This document shows positions 27,716 to 39,400 of a stretch of 64,000 nt of DNA, one piece after another; the first letter of the stretch is position 1, and each line of letters begins with the position of its first letter. Location of the stretch: the NCBI GenBank assembly GCA_012064415.1, contig SSNU01000144.1:485084-549083 (forward strand), in the 5' to 3' direction. The translations under genes and the position numbers were made by a program. Source of the stretch: Gyrodactylus bullatarudis. Lineage: Eukaryota > Platyhelminthes > Monogenea > Gyrodactylidea > Gyrodactylidae. Below the pieces are notes generated by a model that saw nothing but the letters and a program-made list of their open reading frames with translations, was not told the origin of the DNA and did not search any database.

Positions 27716-29278
27716 TTACAAATTATCATCGTTGAGAGGAGCATCAAATTCATCGTCACTGGCCACAATTTGAGCCTTAATGAGGCCTTCACTTTTCCTC
27801 TGCAGGTATCTCGAACGATATTCAGCGAGCTGTTCATCTGTGGTAACCCTCGGTTTGGCCCGAACAAAACCTTCAGGGATATCTGAATCAACTTTTGACT
27901 TATTTTTGTCCTTACTACATTAAAAAGAGAGGTAGGTTAAGTTAAGGAAGTTAACGTGAGATTAAATTAAGAGTGCAATGTGATCTCTGGAAAAGATTGA
28001 TTAATATCAAAATATTTCAGATCATGGAATGGTTCAACTTACGATTTCTTTGAGGGATCGAAAAACTTTTCCCAGTACTTTGATGTTTTATCATTGAAGA
28101 TTTCATTGCCATTTTCATCGAATCGACGTACATCTGGATCAATGAAATCTTTTTTTCGTATCTCTGATTTTTCTGGGGACTTTCTTCTCGATCTAGAACT
28201 ACTGGTTGCTTCATGATTATGTCGGCGATCTTTATCTCTTGAATGATGACGTCTACGATGACTACTCGAATTTCTAAGATCGATTTAAAGATTCCTCTTC
28301 AGATCACAAGGCAACAAAATTAAAATGACCCAAGTTTAGACTAACCTTTCTGATTCTCTGTCTGGTCTCCTGTGGAATTCTCGTCTTTTGTGATCGGTTT
28401 TTTCAGTTTTAGATTCATTACCGGAAGATTTAGATGTTGAAGGACCAGGCTGATCTTGAATCTTTACAACAGGACTAGTCCTACAGTAATAAGGTTGAGA
28501 TCAAAAATTTATTGTTCTCTCTTTCTAGTCACTTACTTTGAACTATTACCTACCACTTCAGGATCATTTTTTTCACCTGATGGAGGAGGACTTTCTGATT
28601 TCTTTTTAGACGAATTATGATACATGTAACGATAGAATGCATTGATGTTTGATTGTTTAGTCACATCAACTTGTTCATCAAGTGCATTTTCTTTATCCCT
28701 TTTCTCAACCAGCTCTTTGATTTCTTCCATTTTTTTCTTGTACGAGCTTGTAACAAACTCCTCCTTATCTCCATACAGGTCCTTTTCCGCTTGAATCTCA
28801 CGCTGTGCCTTTCTTTCATTTTGCAATTCTCTTTCAAGCTTTTTTTCTCCAGCAGATTTCAGAAGTTTATTTATATATTTAGGCTAAAAAATTAGGATAT
28901 TTAATTAATTACTTTATATTCCTTTTCGACAGGCGTTTCGTCTTTCTTGGCAAAGCTATCATATACTTCATCGTATTCAAATATACTTGGATCATCCACC
29001 AGCGCTTTATCGAATATAACTTTGGTCTGAATTGATCAAAAAGTTGAAATTACTGATTTTTTCATTTGAGCTTTAAAGGTTTCTTTCTTTGGATCAATAA
29101 CAATTTGTTTCTAATAATATATTTTGAAAATTAAATATTGAATTACGAATTCTTCATCACTTTGATCATCTTCTCCGTCGAAAACATTGGCTATTTCTCG
29201 AGTAGGTTTGAGAGCATTAGCTTTATTGGATTTTATGATTAAACCATATTGTTTTCCACTTTCTCCTGTCAAAGACAT
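27716..29278 (-). CDS. NSRP1: nuclear speckle splicing regulatory protein 1 homologue (CCDC55)
   Basis: Seven exons on the minus strand: 29147-29278, 29054-29110, 28913-29026, 28537-28883, 28346-28480, 28043-28273, 27716-27914. All junctions are GT-AG and in phase, giving 404 aa. The N-terminus has SGKQYGLII, like the GRQYGLI start of NSRP1. Further family matches are the FEYDEVYDSF segment, PKYINKLLK, GDKEEFVTSSYKKKMEE and DVTKQSNINAFYRYM. An Arg/Ser/His-rich stretch (about 260-310) follows, then a conserved C-terminal part with IPEGFVRAKPR and YLQRKSEG. The human protein regulates alternative splicing in nuclear speckles. The first three introns are only 36, 27 and 29 bp; the others are 56, 72 and 128 bp. 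Reading through the 29-bp intron meets a stop, and both flanks match the family, so it must be removed. The gene is head to head with the sorting nexin. Confidence 0.93.
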
Positions 29279-29406
29279 GATGATATATGTCTGGATGAAA
29301 ATTTTTTCGGCGAAAACGAATTATTTATTAGATGAAACAAAAAATTTTTTTGTACATAGGTGTTTTGTTATTCCGTAAAAATTTAATGATTTAATTTCAA
29401 ATTTCA
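29279..29406. promoter_or_regulatory. compact bidirectional promoter between NSRP1 and the sorting nexin
   Basis: Only 128 bp separate the NSRP1 ATG (minus strand, 29276-29278) from the sorting-nexin ATG (29407). Any promoter for both genes, with both 5' UTRs, must fit here unless an upstream non-coding exon exists. No TATA box was recognised, which suits housekeeping genes. Transcription start sites cannot be placed from sequence. Confidence 0.5.
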
Positions 29407-32400
29407 ATGTCCAGCCAAATTGTAGGATCTATTTAGTTTACAATTTATAGCCTCTAACAGTCTTGTTTGATTTTGAACCTGTTGATGATAATGAGTTGGG
29501 TGTTAAGCAGGGAGAAACAGTATATTTAATAAACAAGGATGTTGGTGATGGATGGTGGGAAGTCAGCAATGGAACCAGAAGTGGAATTATACCAGCAGAT
29601 TTTGTCCAAGAAGCATCAAGAGATAGTACTCAAGATATCAGCCATGTCAACGAAAGTCTTGATTTCTCTGATTCCGATTCAGATACAGGATCAGTTCCTG
29701 CACGTTTTTCAAATAATCTAAAAGTAAAAATTCCAAATTTTATTTTAGAATATCAATACATTCCAGCGTAATTCTATAGCACCTCTTTCCGTAACAAATG
29801 AAAATGCTAAGATTGCAATAATTCGTAAGGTATTCCCTCGAAATTTGAGTCGTCCTGTTGCTGAAGAATTTTTTTCTGACAGTTCCCATTGTCCACAAGA
29901 AAAAGCCCAAACTACGATCTCTTTGATTGATGAAGCATGGCAATGGGTTGCCAAAAGTCCTGTTTATACCTGTCAATTTGCATCTTTTAAAAAGGATTCA
30001 AAATTGCACGGTATTAAAAGCTTTATTGCTTATGATATGGTGCCATCCGTAAATTATAAAATTCTAAAGTATTCAGATTTCTAAAAAACCTATCAGTCGA
30101 AGATACAAACAATTCTGTTGGCTCCATGAGAGATTGGTGAAAAAATTTCCATTTATTTGTATCCCACCTCTGCCGGAAAAAAATATGACAAGTTGGTTTC
30201 TCTTCAAAATAGCTTATTTTTTTATCGTCCCTTTATAAGGGACCCTTATTAAATCTCATTTGTTTATAAGCTATGGTAAAATTTCTGCTAAAATGTCCCT
30301 GTTGTAATTCTAAACTTGGTATGTCTTTTTTTAACACAAAGAGAAATATCAGACCTCATCAACAAGCTTTCTGTATATCATTTTTAAAGAACACAAACTA
30401 ACTAACATTTGGTTTTTCTTGAAATTAGCATAAATATAAGAGTATAGACATCAAATTTCAAAAAATTAACAATATTCTTCTTTAAAGGTCGATACGAGGA
30501 AGATTTTATTGATGATCGATATAAGCGACTTCAACATTGGGTTTCGAGAATGTGCTCGCATCCTGTCGTTTCAAACAGTCCAGTTTTCTTACATTTCATG
30601 ACATGTATCGATTCAAAGGTATGCTAAATTTATTTATTCTCTCAAGAAATGGAAACAAGGCAAACGTGAAGCTGAGGCGGATCTATACCAAGGTCTTGCA
30701 GCTTTATGCCTTGTCTATTCGCCTGATCCCTTATCCAATGCTGATGTGGTGTTAGTGTATTTTCCATCGAGATTAATGAACTTGCAATAATCTTTTTCCT
30801 TTTGGCAGAAACAATGATGCAATAGAAAAGTATACTGGATTTTATGAAAAATCAATGAAAAACATGACTGACTCTTTTGTTTCTTATCATGAAAAGTTGT
30901 CAACAAGTGAGTGTCTGTACTTTTATATTTATCTTTTATGAAATCTCTCAAAAATTCTTCAAGTTAAATTAGTTAATTAATTGGAAGTTCGCTTTCTAAA
31001 AGGTTTTAAAATAAAAAATATTTTCAACTCGAATAAAAGAACATGATACATTGAATTTATATTTTCTAGTGATCATTGATCATCACAAATTAGGTTTACT
31101 TAAAATATATGATCCTTGCTCTAAACACTCGTCACTGAAATGAAAATTTCAGGTTTAAAAAGTTCATATCGATAATTTTGATAAGTTAATAAATTCTTAT
31201 TTTAGTAAATTCTATTTAGTTTATGACCTAGTTTTGTCATTTTGTTGAAATTTACTCTCGTCTATTACTAATAATAATAGTAATGGTTTATCAATTTTCA
31301 ATATTATTGATTTTTTTATTTTTTAGTCCAAATGAAACAATTTGACACGTTAAAGAATGTCTGTGGAGAAATTGTGACCACATTGAAGAAGGATCCTATC
31401 AAATGTAAGTTCAGTAGTATTTATCCTGGGCTTAACTCTGTTGTAACATGTAAAAAAGTTTTCATGAAATTTCTTATAAGAAATTTGGGAAAAATATAGT
31501 TGTAAATTTAATTTGTAACCGTTTTCGGATAGCTTCCAAGACTAAATGCAAAATATTCATATTGATTCTATCTGGTCTCAAATATATCAAGTACGAAAGG
31601 GTTAAAAATAATAAAACTATTGTATAACGATAATAATTTCATCAGCCAGAACACAACTGTTTCATTGTGAATAACTCTCAATCTATTGATTGAATAAATA
31701 ATACTTCATCGTCAGGTGTTCCACTTGGACATTTGACTTAATAAAAATGTTAAAGTTTCATAAAGAGAAAAGAAAAATGAAAAGAGATCAATAATAATCT
31801 CAGTCTAAATCCTTTATAGAGAGCACATTTTCTTCTTGTTACTCATGTTGCAATATGAATATTTCTTGAAGTTGTATACATGTCTTGCTACTAATTTTCA
31901 ACTAGTAAGAATAATTTAATCAAGTCTCGGACAATTCTAGAATTGTTATCAACAAATCCCCTTATCAATCGAGTAGCATAGAATTGAAACTTTGTCTTAA
32001 GCTCATCAAGAAGCTTGAGAATGACACTCTTTTTCACCATTTGAAGAAAATTGAGATTTTTATTATAAAAATTCTATGAATAATAAAAAATTTAATCAAC
32101 TAGAAATATTTCGTTCTAGGTGCTTAGGTTATATATCCCGCATGAACGTCTTATTTGGAAAGGATTAGCCCATGTCACTAAATGTTACAGCTTACTAATG
32201 GATCCGACTGCATATGTATACTTTGATTACTTTGTATTTCTAAATGCTTTGTGAGTTTTTTTCGTACCAGTCTCGGTAGGATCCATTAGCAAGCTGTAAC
32301 ACTCAGCGACATAATCCTTTACCAAATAAGACGTTCCTGTGGGACATATAACCTAAGCACCTAGAACGAAATATCCCTAGTTAACCTTTGTAAGTATAGG

Positions 32401-33942
32401 TGCTGCACTATTCAAAAAATTTAATGGTGACAATCGGTTCCTTTTTCTAGTTGTGGTTCTACCTTACTCAACTTTTCATCATTTTCTCAGTCAACAAAAA
32501 TACTCAACTTCAAGTTCAAAAACTGGGGTACCTACAAGGCTAGGGTGAAATTCTTTTTTTCTCCGAACAACTCCAGAGAGTACACAGATCATGTTTTGCA
32601 TATTTTTTATGCCGTGAAAGTCATCCTCTGTTATGGCATTGTCTATTATTCCCACAATATCTCACTGATTTGATAAATCAACGAAGTTTACAATGAAGGT
32701 CCTCTTAATGACAAGATTACTAATTTTGAAAATAAAACTTGACAAACTAATTAAATGGCCAAGATATTCGGGATTTTAGTGATTGCGCGGTAAAAAACTT
32801 GGTACAAAAATGAGGTTGAAAATTTCATCCTACCCTAGTACCTACTCGAGCCTTGAAGAAATTAATTAATTATCTCTTGTTCTTGATGATTTTTATGCAT
32901 ACTCATCTTCAAATCAAGATGGTTTATAGAGCCATTTTTAATTATTTCTTATTTTATGAAATAAAAATGTGAAAACTGATAGGCTCCAGTTTAAAACTAG
33001 ACATTACCGTTATTATCAGAGAATACAATCATTATTTTGACATCAAGAATTATATGCTCATTGTTGTAGACCTTCCGAGTCAAGAAAGTAAGGAATTCCT
33101 TCACTAGCTTCATGAAATGATTTACAGAATTTCATGTAATCTCGCATGTATTACAAATAAATTAAAAAGAAAGAAATCACTAATTAATACCTGCATGGAA
33201 TGTAGTCATGTTAATAATTTAACTAGAGATCATTTGAATTCAATATCACTCATTTCATTTGAAGAAAATATCGTTATCTAGCTGGCCTAGAGATTACCTC
33301 TCAAAGGTTAAAGAGAATATCATATGTATGTATGTATTAAAAAAATTCATTCCATGTATGATATTCTTAAAACCTTGTTTTTGGATTCTCTTGTGGCCGT
33401 TGAAAGTTGTAATTTTTTGAATATCATTTATGAATGTTATCCCTTGACACTACAGATCAAAAGAGGAACGAGTTGATCTACGGACTTGAAGAGATGGTCA
33501 AAGCATATCATTCAATATCACTAGCTCATAAGGAAAAGGTAAATTGACCTACCTAGTCATGAGTAAACGTAAAAATTAATAATATTATTTTTAAAACAAG
33601 GATGAAAACACTGTTTTATACCTTGATATTCTCAGAGAATACTCTGGCCTATCAGCAAGTCTTCATCCTATCTCCTCCCTGCTTAAAATCCAACACGGTG
33701 TCAACGAAGAAATCAACAAGGCAGCCAGTGAAGACCGAATTTCAAATAGTGATGGTGTCCTCCTGCGTGATAAATGTACTCTTATCGGGCGTAGTGTCAA
33801 GGCTGAACTTCATCATCATTCCATCTTGAGGACAAATGATTGGAAGGCAGCCTTTCATGCTTACCTACTGGGTCAGGCGAAATTCTATGAAGAGATTTCC
33901 CACATTTACAAGACTGCCGCTGACAAATTCGAGTTTACCTAA
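29407..33942 (+). CDS. SH3-PX-BAR sorting nexin, SNX9/SNX18/SNX33 family
   Basis: Ten exons give 512 aa: 29407-29421, 29451-29723, 29749-30048, 30077-30191, 30488-30618, 30647-30750, 30809-30906, 31327-31404, 33456-33538, 33601-33942. An SH3 domain lies at about 6-60 (VLFDFEP, DGWWE, IIPADFV). A short acidic linker and a low-complexity region follow. The PX domain at about 168-275 has SRRYKQFCWLHERL, IPPLPEK and RYEEDF with HWVSRMCSHP. After WKQGKREAE comes a BAR domain to the C-terminus. In animals these proteins bind phosphoinositides and dynamin and shape membranes in endocytosis; paralogues are 570-630 aa, so this one is compact. Introns 1-3 and 5 are 29, 25, 28 and 28 bp; the second could alternatively be 43 bp. 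The five-residue first exon is the least certain part. AATAAA signals lie at 34097-34110. Confidence 0.93.
32098..32384. mobile_element. MITE-like element inside sorting-nexin intron 8
   Basis: Inverted repeats of about 105 bp at 32098-32205 and 32276-32384 start from an AACTAG tip and share TTTCGTTCTAGGTGCTTAGG. They bound a central part of about 70 bp. There is no coding capacity. It lies within the 2-kb intron between exons 8 and 9 and probably accounts for part of its size. The motif TTTCGTTCTA(C/G)GTGC also occurs near 12731, so related copies may exist. Confidence 0.7.
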
Positions 33943-34096
33943 CCTCCCAGCTTCTTTCGGATTGAAATACTTCATGTGATTTTTACTTTTTTTCCTTTTC
34001 TTGGCTTTTCATATATTTATCCCATATATGCAACCTTTCTTTTATTGAAAAAAATGTATTTTAATGAATTTTATGAAGACATTGTTATCATCTAAT

Positions 34097-34110
34097 AATA
34101 AATAAATAAA
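34097..34110 (+). terminator. overlapping AATAAA poly(A) signals of the sorting nexin
   Basis: Three overlapping AATAAA hexamers lie about 155 bp after the sorting-nexin stop codon. This is the first such cluster downstream and the natural 3' end of that transcript. Confidence 0.7.
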
Positions 34111-34911
34111 AACTACTTTCATCCTAATATAGACATTCAAGTTTGCTTAATTTTCGACTCAATTCAAACATTTAAACTTGAATTTCTCTCCTAATTTGAG
34201 TTAATCATGAATGATAAAATTATCATACTCTTGGTATCATTTGGATAGAAATTAATTTTTTAATTAATTCTCTCTCATAAAATTTTTCATTCAGTAATAA
34301 ATTTTCTCCCAAAATATTGTTTGCCAAAGCTAAAGAATTGTCCATATACATTTTTCCGGGTAATGAAATTAATTTATTATCTGGTTTATAATTGGAAAAA
34401 ACTCAATTCTCTCTCTACCAGTAATTAAGATTGCTATAGAAATATTAATTTGTAGTAATCATACTTTCTCAGAAGCTTTACCATCTTGATGATTTAATTT
34501 TGTTGTCAACATACAAGCAACAATAAAATTAAGCTTTTCGAACATCTTATAAAAAGAAAGGATTCCTCCTTATTTGCTTGCAATGAGCCAATATTCAGTT
34601 TCAATATTTTATTCAATCAAGTTATTTTCATTTTGGTGGTGTTTTGCTTGTTAAATATTTATCATTTCAAATTGTTCACTCTGGCCGTTTATCAAGTTAG
34701 GCTCAGGAATATGCATGGACTCAACCGAATCTAAAATGTAGAATTGAGAATTATTTATAAATACAGGATTAAAAATAATAAATATATCCTATTAAACTGA
34801 TCTCATTCAACAAGAGAATATTAACTTGTACGTGCCCAAAGCAATAAGAGCATTCATTAGTTAAGACATTTTTTCAGTGATACAGTAATTAAATTAAAAA
34901 GGGGCTATTGT
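34111..34911. other. intergenic stretch, nothing recognised
   Basis: Very AT-rich sequence between the sorting-nexin poly(A) signals and the small minus-strand gene at 34912-35185. No exon, repeat family or RNA gene was seen. Confidence 0.6.
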
Positions 34912-35185
34912 TCAGTTTTTTTCAAGCGTTCGTGCTTTTCCGTTTAAACTATTTACTTCAGTGTTGAGAGTGAATTTTCTTCTCCAAAAATAGGGAATTT
35001 AAAATTTTGAAAATTATTAGAACAAGGACCAACCTGCTCCTTGCTTGCATAAGGCGACGATACGTGAGATAATTTCCATAGTCCATTTTCCCATCACTAT
35101 CAGAATTGTAGATGTTATAACTGGTTATTGTTACTGCCAAGATTGCCATAAGAAGAACTATCTGCATTGAAATCAGAGAAATCAT
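34912..35185 (-). CDS. putative small secreted peptide precursor
   Basis: The start at 35185 follows a 3' splice site (ATTTTTAG) 9 bp upstream, suggesting a non-coding first exon at about 35270-35280. A hydrophobic signal peptide (from internal Met7, MQIVLLMAILAVTITS) precedes a polar, tyrosine-rich segment YNIYNSDSDGKMDYGNYL and a basic stretch, YRRLMQARS. Two models are possible. Spliced (35034-35185 joined to 34912-34981, removing 52 bp), it encodes 73 aa with basic sites RSRRK and NGKAR. Unspliced, it ends at 34958 with 75 aa. Dibasic sites after a signal peptide would suit a processed peptide, but no known hormone was recognised. CCAAT and TATA-like motifs lie upstream. Confidence 0.42.
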
Positions 35186-35290
35186 TGTATACTTCTAAAA
35201 ATAATTAAAATTAATACATTTTTGATGCTTCAATAGTTGGGATAATTTCAACTTTACTTTGCTTATTAAAATACTTGCCCAGTGACAGCT

Positions 35291-35363
35291 GTTTTAAATA
35301 CTCGACAATGAGCCAATCATTCGATAAAGTGTATTGAAATTCCACTTGACCAACTGTGATTGG
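35291..35363 (-). promoter_or_regulatory. CCAAT and TATA-like promoter of the small secreted peptide gene
   Basis: Read on the minus strand, a CCAAT box (35359-35363) lies about 60 bp before a TATTTAAAAC box (35291-35300). A possible splice donor (CAAGTATT) for a 5' UTR exon follows near 35270. The CT repeat at 35438-35460 lies further upstream. The order is right for a promoter of the gene at 35185; function is inferred from motifs only. Confidence 0.35.
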
Positions 35364-35483
35364 ATGGAGTTGGCAAAATAGGAAAATGCCACTCCCTCTT
35401 CACCACATTGAATAATTTCAATGCATTGTCTGTTCAATTCAATCTCTCTCTCTCTCTCTGATACTGTGTACAGTGTACACATT

Positions 35484-36330
35484 TAATCTTTGTAATTATA
35501 ATAATTTGAGAAATTATCCTTACTATTAAATACTTTATCTCTACTAAATATCAAGTAAATATTTTATTGGAGTAGTTGATACTCAGAAATGACTTGCATT
35601 TGTATCTACCGGTAGGCAATGTTCGATTAATTTCTCCTTACGTTAGAGATTAATTCTCTAACCTCTAATCAATACTAAATTATAGCTAAGAGAGACTTTA
35701 TGCATGTAAATTATACATTGTATATTGATCATTAACTGATAAGAATCTGTTTTAGTTTATTTAGCAAAATACTGCACCACCTCTTTCTTATTTTGTGTCC
35801 GAAATCAGAAATTGATCTCAAATTTACTTTATAACTTTTCTTGAAATTCTAAATCATTTGTTTTAATATTAGTCTCGACTATAGAGTTGAAGGCTGTTTT
35901 GAAGCAAATGAATAGCCTTAAACTCGGACATTTTTCCCTTTAATAATAAAGGTGTTAAATATTTAATTCCCACATATATTTACTTACAAGTAAACACGTA
36001 ACACAAATTTTTTTTTTGGAAATCAAATTCGAATGTGACTCATTATCTTAACTTTACAATATTATTACCTGGCTTTTATTTATTCTATTTTTATTATACA
36101 TTCAATTCATAACAAAAGTCCCTGACTAATGTTTTCTGTAAACGAAAAATAATTAAATTTTGATTTATTATCTGTTAATTACTAATACGGACTCTGAACA
36201 ATTCCATTAGCATTTGTGCAGATGTATGTACATTTTAACTTTCATGCTCCTTCTATTATAAAGGTTTCTTTTATTAGACTTTTGGATATATCCAAAGGTG
36301 CAATCACGAGAAATAAATCAGACAAACTGA
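35484..36330. other. intergenic stretch between divergent genes
   Basis: AT-rich sequence separates the minus-strand peptide gene from the plus-strand Ig gene. No exon or recognisable repeat was seen beyond the CT microsatellite just to its left. Confidence 0.5.
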
Positions 36331-36362
36331 CCAATTAAAATCAGCTAATATTACTGGCCAAT
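36331..36362 (+). promoter_or_regulatory. twin CCAAT boxes upstream of the Ig-domain gene
   Basis: CCAAT occurs at 36331-36335 and 36358-36362, about 135-165 bp before the ATG at 36496. The paired arrangement echoes the inverted CCAAT pair at 20133-20154. No TATA box is obvious. A promoter role is inferred from motif and position. Confidence 0.4.
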
Positions 36363-36495
36363 AAGAATTGAGTTCATCCCATAGTTATGCCAAGCATCAG
36401 TATTCTACTCTGCACAATTAACATGGCAATGCTAACAAAACTATCGCACAACTGTTGCTCAATTAAACTTTTTGGAAGTATAGCCGAATAAGAAA

Positions 36496-39400
36496 ATGCA
36501 GCCTCCCTCTAGATGGAAATCCACTCCTGTTCATCTCCTATTTCTACTGATGATTTTCAAGTTGACCAACTCAAAAATTCAAGATGAAATTCCTACCGTG
36601 GGTGAGTTCTGTTATTCCCATAATCTCAAAAAATGACTATATAATCTAGGCTATCAAGTAGAAGTAGCAATAAAATGTATATGTTTTTTTCTATTGAACT
36701 AGACAGGCAGTATAAAAGAATTAAATTCTTTTTGATATCAACTACTCCATGTATCCCATATTGAATTTCCACATAGCTTCATTAAGGACTTTAATCTCAC
36801 AATCTTTTTGAAAAAATTTAAATTTCCTACTGTTCTCATTGATAGAGTAAAAGAAAGAGAGAGAGAGAGACGGACACAGAGGATTAAAGAGAATTTTTAC
36901 AGTAAATAATGCCCCCTTCTCCCAAAACTTTGAACATGATCAGTAGAGCCAAAATTTTCAACAAATTCTCAACTTGTCAGATTAACTTTTGATAGAGCAA
37001 AGATCTTTGATTATAAAATTATAGAAATAACTCAGTGAGACTTTTTGTCCTAATAATCCTTGTTTTATCTGAGTAGACATTGACCCATTTTTTAATCAAA
37101 TTCTCTGATTTTTCGCCTTAAATATTCAGTGAAAATTTTTGAAGTGAGTAAATAAAAGATGGTGATGTATTTATGTCATCGAACAGGAATAAAGTTCATG
37201 AATTATTCAGGAAGTCATTAAGATGGCTCTGTCGTCATTCCCAATCGTACTTGATTTTATTCTTCTACAATGCCATACATAAAAAATATCAGTTGTATTG
37301 TCAGTGATCGTTTCTCCTCCTGATGTCGAGAAAACTATTCACTCAGATTACTGCTGAAAGAGCATTTGTCTTTGATGATTGCCAGTTCACTTGATCTGTT
37401 CAACATTATGAGAAGAATATATCTTTCTAGTTTTGGGTAATGAAAGGGAGAGTAAAGCATAATTTACTGACTTTTCTATTATATAACTGAATTGAGTTAC
37501 ATCAATCAAAATACTTTCCCAATACAATATACATTATTAACTTGGGTGAGATAATTTTCTCAAAAGATTCAGCCTTGATATTTTGTATTTTTTCCCAGTC
37601 ATTTAATGTTTCCTCAAATGATTGAGTAATATTTTTTTATGAATAAACATCGGAAAAGGGCTTGCTCATTTTTAAGACACACGCTTATTATCCCTAATTC
37701 CAATCATTATTAGGGGTGGATGGAGCAACGAAAAGGCTGATCAACTCCCCACTAAGCCAAGGGGTTGTTTTTCTTTAGATTTCATAGTTGGATAATGTTC
37801 CCATAGACTCATTAAAACTTTTATTTGCTAGCTAAGTTGATCAATTTCACAAAAAATTTCCTCAAACTAGGCAAAGAAATTGCGCCCATAGTTTCCTTAT
37901 CATTAAAACATAAAAGAAAATAACAAACGGGGAAAAACTTCAAAATCTTCATTCTTCCTCAAAAATACACATTCAAATGTTGAATAAATTTTGATCCTTG
38001 AAAAATAACTATAGATGGACCACAAAATTATCAAGTATACATATGGATCTACTAGGCGAAATGACATGATTTGCTTTAAGAACCACCTGTGAAAGATATG
38101 TAAGATGCACAAGAAAGAAATCCTGATAGAATAAAATTTGACTTTGATAATTCCAAAAACTGTATTATCCTCAAAATTTTTTCTATAAATACTGCTGCTA
38201 GTTGGCATATCTGTTATCAATTTAATCATAATTTTGAATATACCGACGAGAATCAAATTTTAAAAAGTATTGCGTCTACATCCCAAGGTATGGTTTATTA
38301 GTTATTCATGAGATTTGGCTACTACAGTAGGGGTTTTCTTCCCTCTCTCTATTCTATTTTAGATGGAAGAAATATTGTTCTCTTTTCTAATAATAATTCC
38401 CTTTTTTTCCATTCAGCCTCACAGACACTAATTTACGTATGAGGGAATGGGTCGATTAGATTTAAAAGTCAGCTTTTAAAGTCAGAATCTAAGAAGCTGT
38501 TCCCTTTAGTGCACAATCCCGAATGTAAATTTTATAATTGTCTATTTAACATGAAATCTACCTGGCCCAGACAATTACCTACATATTCTTTTATTCTACT
38601 CGATTTGAAATCTTGAAATATCGAAAGAGAAATCAAATTCATTTTACATTTGTATTCTTGATTCTTTCTCAATTTGAAATACTCATCTCGTTGAAAAGGG
38701 AGCTGGTTACTGGCCCACTATTTAAATTACTCCAGTTAATGATGTTGTGAATGTATGAGGGAAACATGCATTAAAATTTTCTTCTCCTTGATTACAAAAG
38801 GTAATTAACTTTTCCATTTTCCTCTGAGAAGAGAATGCTCGTCTTTTATGCTTCATTCATAATTCGTAATGAGAGAATAGGATTTCTTCATCTTCCTCAA
38901 GGAACAAAAGGTGGAGAGTTTTGTAGTGATTTCTAAAATCAATCCTACCTACCTAGTCATGCAGTCCTATATTTCTTCAAGTAATACATCCATAATTTCA
39001 TTAAAACTCTCGAAAGAGTCAAAACAATTTTTTCGTTCAAATCTATCTAGAGAATCTGTGTTAAAGATTGATAAATTTATCTATTCTTTTATTTCAAGAA
39101 TTCTCCTAGTTGAAATCTCTAATGCACTGATCGATAATTAATTTTCTTTTTGAGCATGATTAAAATCTTGGGTCTAGAATCAATGGCCTCTTTTTGCTTA
39201 GATTTGATAGAGTTTCTAACTCCTTTTCGGACTACTAGAGGGTAACTGAGAAACGCATTTACCTTTGAAGGTAAAGTTGTGTGACAGTCTTTGAGCCTGA
39301 ATACTTTATAGTACTCAGGATTGCCTGAGTGATGATTCGCTCATCAATAATTGACTTTCTCTGTTGATGAAATAATACTTTTAAAACAAATTCTCTGCCT

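Noticed and set aside
32520..32860. Second inverted repeat in sorting-nexin intron 8 (CTAGGGTGAAATT-like ends)
   Set aside because: The ends match only over short blocks with an extra TAGG, so it is noted as part of a dispersed motif rather than called as an element.
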